A model generated the notes under the pieces. That model was not told the DNA's origin. It ran no database searches and worked only from the letters and a program-made list of their open reading frames with translations. Of a DNA stretch of 6,565 bases, positions 1 through 4,864 are shown piece by piece. This DNA comes from DATHWB01 sp040902855 (GTDB lineage Bacteria > Actinomycetota > Acidimicrobiia > Spongiisociales > ZC4RG35), in NCBI GenBank assembly GCA_040902855.1, contig JBBDWN010000036.1, forward strand, positions 1 through 6,565, read 5' to 3'. The position numbers and the translations under genes are program-made. Position 1 is the first letter of the stretch. Each line of letters starts with the position of its first letter.

Positions 1-140
1 TGGGGGGAGTGGCCGAGGCTCTGCGAGGCCGAGGGGGGCCTCAAGGCGAAGCCGCCAAACCCGTCAGTCAACCTCGCGCGAGAGGTGATCCACGAGTTCG
101 CTTCGCTCACGCCCCCCTCGACGGCTCAGAGCAGCCGTCG

Positions 141-174
141 GTCCCCCCAGACGGCCTGCGGCCGAGGGGGGACA
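141..174. repeat. Hairpin repeat, copy A
   Basis: GTCCCCCCAG (141-150) is followed by 15 nt and then GGGGGGACA (166-174). GTCCCCCC and GGGGGGAC form a perfect 8-bp stem. The interior contains a smaller GGCC/GGCC pairing (153-156 with 160-163). Arm sequence and the 15-nt interval are the same in copy B, but the interval sequence differs. A related right half, CTGCG-AG-GCCGA followed by G6, occurs at 21-38 and differs from 156-171 by a 2-nt insertion. Confidence 0.7.
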
Positions 175-206
175 AACACCCCCCTGGCCGGCCCAAAGCG
201 GCCGGC

Positions 207-243
207 CTGTCCCCCCAGGAGCGAAGCGACGTTGGGGGGACAG
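207..243. repeat. Hairpin repeat, copy B; possible terminator of the VanW gene
   Basis: A perfect 11-bp inverted repeat: CTGTCCCCCCA (207-217) pairs with TGGGGGGACAG (233-243) around a 15-nt loop. It shares the arms GTCCCCCCAG and GGGGGGACA, and the 15-nt spacing, with copy A. It begins 8 nt beyond the stop codon of the minus-strand VanW gene, so on that transcript it would be a strong GC-rich hairpin right after the coding region. No T-tract follows on either strand, so a terminator role is only an inference; U-less hairpins are often proposed as terminators in actinobacteria. Confidence 0.6.
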
Positions 244-251
244 ATCGCTCG

Positions 252-1490
252 CTACCCCGACTGGTAGGTCCAGCGCCAGGTTTGGTTGCGGATGGTGCCG
301 TCGGCTTCCTGGACGGTGCGGAGGACAGTGACCGAGCCGCCGTCCGTAAAGGTGGCGGTGCCGTCGACAGTCCAGGAGGTGGTGCGGCCGAGGTCGTCAC
401 CGAGCAGGTCGAAGGTGATGGACGTATTGGTATACGACGCCACGATCGTGAGCGGGGTGAACGTGTCGTTGCGGAACACGATGTCAGGCGTCGAGTACCC
501 CAGAGTGGCTTCGATACCCAGCGGGTAGCGGCTGATGTAGCGGCTGTGCGGCTTGTGGGAGATGATCTCGAAACCGTTTCGGAATACGGCGTTGTAGAGG
601 GTCGTCGCGACCTGGCTGGTCCCTCCACCGATGTTGAGCGGGTGATCACAGCAGTACAACTCTCCGTCCAACAGGATCCCCGCCGGAACGTATCCGTCCG
701 ACTCGAGGCGCGGGCCGATCCGCTCGTTGAGCGAGAAGACCTCGCCCGGTTGGACGACGAGTCCGTCGAGCTGGTCGGCCATCAGGTGAATGTTCGTGAC
801 GCGGGACTCACAGCAGTTGTGGAAGGTCGTGAATCCGGCAAGAAGCCGGACGGCGCGTCGGGCGGGAGGAACGATCGGATCGAGACCCAACGCCCGGGTG
901 ACGAAGCTGGCCATCTCGGCACGGGTGACCGCGCCGTGCGGACAGAACCGCCCTTCGCCGCATCCAACCGTGATGCCGATCGCGGCGATGCGATCGATGT
1001 CGAGTTCATGGTTCGAGCCTTCGTCGTCGGTGAACGCGTTGGAAACAGGATCGAACTCACCCTCACCGACGAAGGCGCGCACGAGGAAGGTGGCCATCTC
1101 CGCCCGGGTGACATTGCGTTCCGGGCAGAAGAGTCCCTCCCCGCATCCGGTGGCGATACCGGCCGCGGCGAGCGCATCGATCTCGGCTTCGAACGGCGAA
1201 GTGTCGTCGTCGGTGAATGCGCTGGTCGCCTCGGTCGATTCGAGCGAAAGAGCGCGGTACAGGAAGGCAGCCATCGCCTCCCGAGTGACAGGATCGCGCG
1301 GACAGAAACGGGCCGGTGATGTTGCGCACCCGTTCGTCACGCCTGCGTCGACCAGCGCTTCGATCGCCCCCTCGTGCACATTGCCGTCGTCGTCTTCGAA
1401 GGTGCCACCCGGAGCGAGGTCGGCGGCGGCCGACACCCCGGGAACGGCGAGAATCATCACGAGGACGAGCAAGGGGGCGAGGCGACGCAT
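252..1490 (-). CDS. Secreted protein with three SLH-like repeats and a VanW domain
   Basis: This 412-residue protein probably acts at the cell surface. Residues 1-22 are a Sec signal peptide (MRRLAP, then a leucine/valine-rich core, then a VSA-AA cleavage region). Three S-layer-homology-like repeats follow at about 30-81, 91-140 and 152-201; each ends in a VTR-E-MA-F motif and carries a Cys pair of the form GC...FCP (55/63, 116/122, 177/183). Residues 219-345 are the VanW region, with VTNIHLMAD, PGEVFSLNERIGP, GGGTSQVATTLYNAVF and SRYPLGIEATLGY. Further CC pairs lie at 226-227 and 280-281. A beta-rich tail with a TWRWTY ending closes the protein. SLH repeats usually attach proteins to the wall; VanW is named from vancomycin-resistance clusters but its biochemical role is unknown. 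The start at 1490 is chosen because it gives a clean signal peptide; the open frame runs on to 1907 but overlaps the divergent gene there. No resistance genes are nearby, so resistance should not be inferred. Confidence 0.9.
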   Translation of the reverse strand: MRRLAPLLVLVMILAVPGVSAAADLAPGGTFEDDDGNVHEGAIEALVDAGVTNGCATSPARFCPRDPVTREAMAAFLYRALSLESTEATSAFTDDDTSPFEAEIDALAAAGIATGCGEGLFCPERNVTRAEMATFLVRAFVGEGEFDPVSNAFTDDEGSNHELDIDRIAAIGITVGCGEGRFCPHGAVTRAEMASFVTRALGLDPIVPPARRAVRLLAGFTTFHNCCESRVTNIHLMADQLDGLVVQPGEVFSLNERIGPRLESDGYVPAGILLDGELYCCDHPLNIGGGTSQVATTLYNAVFRNGFEIISHKPHSRYISRYPLGIEATLGYSTPDIVFRNDTFTPLTIVASYTNTSITFDLLGDDLGRTTSWTVDGTATFTDGGSVTVLRTVQEADGTIRNQTWRWTYQSG

Positions 1491-1562
1491 CGATCGGAGT
1501 CTCGCGGCCGCGACGCCAAGGTGCGAGTCCAGGCTTCTTAGGGAGGTTTTCGCTGGCGCCGA

Positions 1563-1568
1563 TACGGT
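1563..1568 (+). promoter_or_regulatory. Putative -10 box for a leaderless oxidoreductase mRNA
   Basis: TACGGT fits the actinobacterial TANNNT -10 pattern and ends 6 nt before the ATG at 1575, the distance expected if transcription starts at the start codon. GGTGAGG (1566-1572) might instead be read as a Shine-Dalgarno sequence, but it leaves only 2 nt before the ATG, which is too close. No convincing -35 element was found at 16-19 nt spacing. Confidence 0.4.
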
Positions 1569-1574
1569 GAGGCC

Positions 1575-2498
1575 ATGCGCTACAGCCTGATGACCGAACC
1601 CCAACTCGGTGGAACCTACGACCAGCTCCTCGAACTCGCCCTGTGGGCAGAGGCAGAGGGGATGGTCAGTTTCGCCCGCAGCGACCATTACTACTCGAGC
1701 CGAGAGCCGCGGCCTGATGCGACGGACGCATTCGCGACGTTGGCGGGACTCGCCCGCGAGACGACTTCGATTCGCCTGTGCGTTCTCGTCAGCCCCATCA
1801 GCTTCCGGCATCCGGCGGTGATCGCCAAGACCGCCGCCACCATCGACCAGATGTCGGGCGGCCGTCTCGACCTCGGAGTCGGGACCGGCTGGATGGATCT
1901 CGAACACGACGTGCTCGGGCTCCCCTTCCCCGAATGGTCAGAGCGATTCGAACGTCTCAGTGAAGCGCTCCCCTATCTGCGCGCCGCCTTCGAAGACGAC
2001 CACGCCTCGGTCTCGGGGAACTTCTACTCGATCGACGCCGAAGTCCGGCCCCGGCCGACAGGCACGCGACTCGTGGTCGGAGGAAGTGGCTCGGTGAAGA
2101 CACCGACGCTGGCGGGGACCTACGCCGACGAGTACAACCACTTCCCGGCCTCGGCCGACGAGCTCGCTCCCAAGATCGAGGTCCTGCGACGAGCAGCCGA
2201 GGTGGCGGGCCGTGACCCCGAGGGGATCGAAGTCACGATCATGGGACCGGTCATCACCGGTCGGGACGAAGCCGACTTCCGTCAACGTCTGGCACGGGCG
2301 GCGTCCGAACGCGACGTCGAACCGGACGCGCTTCTCGAACGGTGGACGAAGGCCAACATTCCGCTGGGGGCTCCCGAAAGAGTGAGGGAGACGATGGCGA
2401 CGCTCGAACGCGCAGGTGTGGACCGGTACTACCTGCAGTGGATCGATCTCGAAGACCGTGAAGGGCTCGAGACGATGTGGGCCGCGGTCAAGCCCTAG
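1575..2498 (+). CDS. Luciferase-like (LLM) F420/flavin-dependent oxidoreductase
   Basis: This 307-residue protein belongs to the bacterial luciferase-like TIM-barrel superfamily, whose members use F420 or FMN to reduce or oxygenate small organic substrates in the cytosol. The N-terminal strand is followed by the SDHYY segment at 36-40. The family core runs from about 78 to 119: RHPAVIAK, then DQMSGGRLDLGVGTGW (91-106), LEHDVLGLPFP (109-119). GGSGS at 169-173 is in the usual cofactor-phosphate-binding position. The C-terminal half has the typical G-PE-V-E-M-LE-AGVD-YYLQ pattern. The length is normal and nothing is truncated. The substrate cannot be told from sequence. F420 is favoured over FMN because the core resembles the F420-dependent branch common in actinobacteria. 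The gene diverges from the VanW gene across 84 bp and converges on the deacylase gene, so it is probably monocistronic. Confidence 0.9.
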   Translation: MRYSLMTEPQLGGTYDQLLELALWAEAEGMVSFARSDHYYSSREPRPDATDAFATLAGLARETTSIRLCVLVSPISFRHPAVIAKTAATIDQMSGGRLDLGVGTGWMDLEHDVLGLPFPEWSERFERLSEALPYLRAAFEDDHASVSGNFYSIDAEVRPRPTGTRLVVGGSGSVKTPTLAGTYADEYNHFPASADELAPKIEVLRRAAEVAGRDPEGIEVTIMGPVITGRDEADFRQRLARAASERDVEPDALLERWTKANIPLGAPERVRETMATLERAGVDRYYLQWIDLEDREGLETMWAAVKP

Positions 2499-2520
2499 AC
2501 GGAGTCAAGCCCTAGACGGA
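2487..2520. repeat. Perfect 17-bp tandem duplication carrying both convergent stop codons
   Basis: GTCAAGCCCTAGACGGA occurs at 2487-2503 and again immediately at 2504-2520 with no mismatch. Each copy contains the palindrome CTAG. The plus-strand oxidoreductase stops on TAG of the first copy (2496-2498), and the minus-strand deacylase stops on the reverse TAG of the second copy (2512-2514). Collapsing the duplication would make the two genes overlap tail to tail by the four bases CTAG. Confidence 0.95.
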
Positions 2521-2982
2521 GAGATCGCCCCAGACCGGAGCCGAGATCCGGTCGAGGTCGGCGAGCGAGACCGGGAACACCGTCGACGGGGTGCCACCTG
2601 CCGCCCACACCGGGTCGTGCCGACGGAGCGACGAGTCTGCGAAGATCCGGAGCGGTGCGGCATGCCCGAACGGCGGAGTCCCACCCGCCGCGTATCCCGT
2701 CGCCTCCCGGACCGCTTCCAGCGTCGCCCGCTCGACCTTTCCGCCTCCGGCGAGACGGCTGAGTGATTCGGGGTCGAGGCGACGGTCGCCCGGCACCAGC
2801 GCGACGACGGGTTCTCCGTCCACGGTGAATACCAGTGACTTGACGATGGCAGCGACGTCACACCCGATTGCGGCGGCAGCGTCGGTGGCCGTCTTCGTCC
2901 CTTCGGGAAACTCGGAGATCTCGATGTCGAGACCCCTTTCGGAAGCGAACGAGGCGAGGCGGCGGGTCGATGCGGACTTCAT
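2512..2982 (-). CDS. YbaK/ProX-family aminoacyl-tRNA deacylase
   Basis: This 156-residue cytosolic protein matches the YbaK/ProX (aminoacyl-tRNA editing) fold in length and motif order. These enzymes hydrolyse mischarged tRNAs in trans, for example Cys-tRNA(Pro) by YbaK and Ala-tRNA(Pro) by ProX/PrdX. Visible motifs are AAIVKSLVF (44-52) with the conserved lysine at 48, VALVPGDRRLD (60-70), the loop GYAAGGTPPFGH (96-107), and a C-terminal WAAGG followed by VFPVS. The start at 2982 (MKSASTRRL) is preferred because the upstream extension to 3129 runs over the divergent lipoprotein start, is not family-like, and would add 49 residues to a normally 150-160 residue family. A TANNNT box lies 8 nt upstream, so the message may be near-leaderless. 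Which aminoacyl-tRNA it clears is not readable from sequence. Confidence 0.88.
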   Translation of the reverse strand: MKSASTRRLASFASERGLDIEISEFPEGTKTATDAAAAIGCDVAAIVKSLVFTVDGEPVVALVPGDRRLDPESLSRLAGGGKVERATLEAVREATGYAAGGTPPFGHAAPLRIFADSSLRRHDPVWAAGGTPSTVFPVSLADLDRISAPVWGDLSV

Positions 2983-2990
2983 GACGGGCG

Positions 2991-3000
2991 ACCGTACCCT
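2991..3000. promoter_or_regulatory. Overlapping divergent -10-like boxes
   Basis: In the 43-bp gap between the deacylase and lipoprotein starts, the minus strand reads TACGGT (2991-2996), ending 8 nt before the deacylase ATG. The plus strand reads TACCCT (2995-3000), 25 nt before the lipoprotein ATG. The two hexamers share two bases. If both are real, polymerases could not occupy them together. Both fit TANNNT only loosely and no -35 boxes were identified, so this is a weak call. Confidence 0.3.
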
Positions 3001-3025
3001 GGCGATCAGTCTTCCAGGTCTCCTC

Positions 3026-4066
3026 ATGCACACCCGCGTCATCTCATCGTTCTGTCTCGCCCTGCTCGTGGCTTCCTGCACCCCGGGAGAATCCTCCGAC
3101 TCTTCCCCGACCACATCAGCCGACGCCACAGCCGTCGTCGAGCCTGTGCAACTGGCGTACAGATACGTTCCTGGTGAGAAGCTGACCTACGACGTGGCAG
3201 TGAGCCAGGACATCGTCTTCGACGCCGCCGGCGACGCCGACGGCTTCGGGGACGCCGAACTCCCTATCGATGCAGAACTCGTCACCGAGTCGAGCGGGAC
3301 AACCACGTACACGATTTCGTCCGGACCCTCGCCGACCTCGGCGACGATCGAACTTCTCGCCCGCTTTCCCGAGACGAGCGTGGCCGGCACCGTCAACGGG
3401 GATAGCGTCGACAGCCTGGAAGAGGGCGGGATCGAAGCGGATCTCGCTCGTATCGACGAGGTCGATGTGACAGTCGTCGTCGATGCGCTCGGCCGCCTGC
3501 TCGACGACCCCAACGGTGACCCGGCGGCGTTGGGCGCCGGCCTCGCAGCCCTCACCGGACTCACCAACGACCTGTTTGCGGTGCCGATCGGCCCGGTCCT
3601 CGTCGCCGAACGACCGGTCGCGCTCGGCGACTCGTGGGAGTCCACCTCCACCCGCGAGGGACCGAACGGACAGATCAGGTCCACCTCGGCGTCCGAGGTC
3701 CTGGCAACGAGTACCGAAGTGTTCGTCATCGAAACGACGACTGTCACGGACCCCTACCGCGTCGACTTCTCCGAGCAGTTCAGAGACCTGTTCCTGGGCT
3801 TCGCCGAACTCGAAGGAGAAGGTGAGGTCCCAGCAGAGGTGCTCGAACAGCTCGATTCGATCGAGTTCGTGATCAGCGTCGAAGAGTCGACCACCGTCGA
3901 AGTGGCCGACTTCGACGTCGCCCGCGGGTTGATCCGCTCGGCGACCAAAACCACCAGGATGAGACTGTCGATGGTGTTCCGCGCCCCGAATGACGCCGGC
4001 GACATCACGGGTTTCGACGTCTCACTCGACATCTCCCAGGCCGCCGTGTTCACACTCGCCGGATGA
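3026..4066 (+). CDS. Secreted lipoprotein of unknown function
   Basis: The product is 346 residues. Residues 1-17 are a lipoprotein signal peptide (MHTR, then a hydrophobic stretch) ending in the lipobox V-A-S-C with the lipidated cysteine at 18. A Ser/Thr-rich linker follows to about residue 38. The rest is strongly acidic, beta-rich and Thr/Ser/Val-rich, with YRYVPGEKLTYDV near the start, an ERPVALGDSWEST segment in the middle and a repeated-strand pattern to the end. The VxxGDSW element and overall shape recall DUF6263-like extracytoplasmic proteins, but that match is only an impression. The start at 3026 is chosen because it begins the signal peptide exactly; the frame is open back to 2591 but that part is antisense to the deacylase. 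AGGT at 3016-3019 is a weak ribosome binding site. No catalytic motif is seen. It ends 36 nt before sufC but probably belongs to a separate transcript, because a promoter-like palindrome lies between. Confidence 0.85.
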   Translation: MHTRVISSFCLALLVASCTPGESSDSSPTTSADATAVVEPVQLAYRYVPGEKLTYDVAVSQDIVFDAAGDADGFGDAELPIDAELVTESSGTTTYTISSGPSPTSATIELLARFPETSVAGTVNGDSVDSLEEGGIEADLARIDEVDVTVVVDALGRLLDDPNGDPAALGAGLAALTGLTNDLFAVPIGPVLVAERPVALGDSWESTSTREGPNGQIRSTSASEVLATSTEVFVIETTTVTDPYRVDFSEQFRDLFLGFAELEGEGEVPAEVLEQLDSIEFVISVEESTTVEVADFDVARGLIRSATKTTRMRLSMVFRAPNDAGDITGFDVSLDISQAAVFTLAG

Positions 4067-4076
4067 CCCTGCGCCT

Positions 4077-4105
4077 TTTCCACTATCCGCATAGTGGAAA
4101 CTATG
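4077..4105. promoter_or_regulatory. Palindromic operator-like site overlapping the suf promoter
   Basis: TTTCCACTAT (4077-4086) and ATAGTGGAAA (4091-4100) are perfect inverted arms around CCGC. A third half-site, ACTAT (4100-4104), makes a second inverted pair, CATAGT (4090-4095) with ACTATG (4100-4105) around GGAA. The 5-mers ACTAT, ATAGT and ACTAT begin at 4082, 4091 and 4100, exactly 9 bp apart with 4-nt spacers. CATAGT also resembles a -10 box and ends 7 nt before the ATG at 4103. A protein bound here would block the polymerase, the usual design for repressed suf/isc operons (Rrf2-family or SufR regulators). The site matches no operator consensus I can name with certainty. An alternative is an mRNA hairpin or terminator for the lipoprotein gene, but no T-tract follows. 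Confidence 0.6.
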
Positions 4106-4864
4106 GTTCGGGTCGTGAGTGACACCCCTCTTCTCCAGATCGAAAACCTGCACGTGTCCGCCGAAGGCGTGCCCATCCTCAATGGCGTCGACCTCGTCGT
4201 CGACCGCGGCGAGATCCATGCCCTGATGGGTCCGAACGGTTCGGGCAAGTCCACCCTGGCCAATGTCCTGGCAGGCCATCCCGCCTATCAGGTGACCGAA
4301 GGGCGGATCCTGTTCGAAGGCGAAGACATCCGCGAGGCGTCTCCCGACGATCGCGCCCGCCGCGGAATGTTCCTGGCGTTCCAGTACCCCGAGGAGATCC
4401 CCGGCGTCTCCGTCACCCAGTTCCTCCGCCAGGCACTCGCCAACCGCACCGGGATCGACTACACGGTTCTCGAACTGCGGCTCAAGGTGATGGAGGCCAT
4501 GAAGTCACTGGGGATGGAGTCGAGCTTCGCAGACCGGTACCTCAACGAGGGCTTCTCCGGGGGCGAACGCAAGCGCAACGAGGTGCTGCAGATGGCGGTC
4601 CTCGAACCGATCCTCGCCATCATGGACGAGACCGATTCGGGACTCGACATCGACGCCCTGCGCACCGTTGCCGAAGGAGTCAACAAGCTCGTCTCCGACG
4701 ACCGCGGCTTCCTGATCATCACCCACTACCAGCGTCTCCTCGACTACGTCACTCCCCACCATGTCCACGTGTTCATGGATGGCAGGGTGCTCGTCTCAGG
4801 CGGACCCGAGTTGGCCAAGAAACTCGAGGCAGAGGGATACGACGCCTTCCGGCAGCACGCCTGA
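4103..4864 (+). CDS. sufC: SufC, ATPase of the SufBCD Fe-S cluster scaffold
   Basis: SufC is a soluble ABC-type ATPase that drives conformational change in the SufB-SufD scaffold during iron-sulfur cluster assembly. With this start the protein is 253 residues. Walker A is GPNGSGKST (43-51), the Q-loop is FQYPEE (93-98), and the ABC signature is FSGGERKRNE (151-160). The Walker B/D-loop reads IMDETDSGLD (173-182) and the H-loop is ITHYQRLLDY with His208. DETDSGLD, GGERKRNE and THYQRLL are specific to SufC among ABC ATPases. Possible starts are GTG 4094, ATG 4103 and GTG 4115. ATG 4103 is chosen because a -10-like box ends 7 nt upstream, which fits a leaderless message; 4115 (249 residues, SDTPLLQIENL) fits the family length best and remains possible. 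It is the first gene of sufC-sufS-sufU. Confidence 0.95.
   Translation: MVRVVSDTPLLQIENLHVSAEGVPILNGVDLVVDRGEIHALMGPNGSGKSTLANVLAGHPAYQVTEGRILFEGEDIREASPDDRARRGMFLAFQYPEEIPGVSVTQFLRQALANRTGIDYTVLELRLKVMEAMKSLGMESSFADRYLNEGFSGGERKRNEVLQMAVLEPILAIMDETDSGLDIDALRTVAEGVNKLVSDDRGFLIITHYQRLLDYVTPHHVHVFMDGRVLVSGGPELAKKLEAEGYDAFRQHA

Larger units (their letters stand above)
1..251. other. Non-coding region rich in G6/C6 runs and inverted repeats
   Basis: No credible gene lies here. Open frames that cross it are antisense or out-of-frame shadows with arginine/glycine/proline-rich translations. The region holds at least eight runs of five or more G or C and several perfect inverted repeats: 30-39 with 111-120 (CGAGGGGGGC), 119-126 with 133-140 (CGACGGCT, 6-nt loop), 186-193 with 200-207 (GGCCGGCC, 6-nt loop), and the two hairpin copies listed separately. 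GAGCGAAGCGA occurs at 219-229 and inverted at 98-108. The stretch lies just downstream of the minus-strand VanW gene, so it may supply transcription ends for that gene and for whatever lies before position 1. It could also be a dispersed intergenic repeat family; this cannot be settled from one window. Confidence 0.7.

Noticed and set aside
141..243. Repeated arms as a CRISPR-like or attachment-site array
   Set aside because: There are only two complete copies, the conserved parts are inverted arms of about 10 nt, and no cas, integrase or transposase gene is present.
1..251. G-quadruplex cluster
   Set aside because: The G6 runs alternate with C6 runs and are far apart, so Watson-Crick hairpins explain the pattern better than four close G-tracts on one strand.
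9..1319. 436-codon open frame on the plus strand
   Set aside because: It lies antisense to the VanW gene, whose motifs are unmistakable. Its translation is Arg/Gly/Asp-rich with no recognisable domain, as expected for an antisense frame in high-GC coding DNA.
252..1490. Vancomycin resistance gene
   Set aside because: The VanW domain is widespread outside resistance clusters, and none of vanA/H/X/S/R is in the window.
1491..1907. N-terminal extension of the VanW reading frame
   Set aside because: It would overlap the start of the divergent oxidoreductase and bury a clean signal peptide in the middle of the protein.
2591..3025. N-terminal extension of the lipoprotein reading frame
   Set aside because: It is antisense to the deacylase gene, and the lipoprotein signal peptide starts exactly at 3026.
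2983..3129. Upstream extension of the deacylase frame
   Set aside because: It adds 49 residues not typical of the family and overlaps the lipoprotein signal-peptide coding region.
4077..4100. Reading the palindrome as the intrinsic terminator of the lipoprotein gene
   Set aside because: The stem is AT-rich and is followed by AAACTATGG instead of a T-tract. Overlap with a -10 box and a start codon fits an operator better, though dual use is not excluded.
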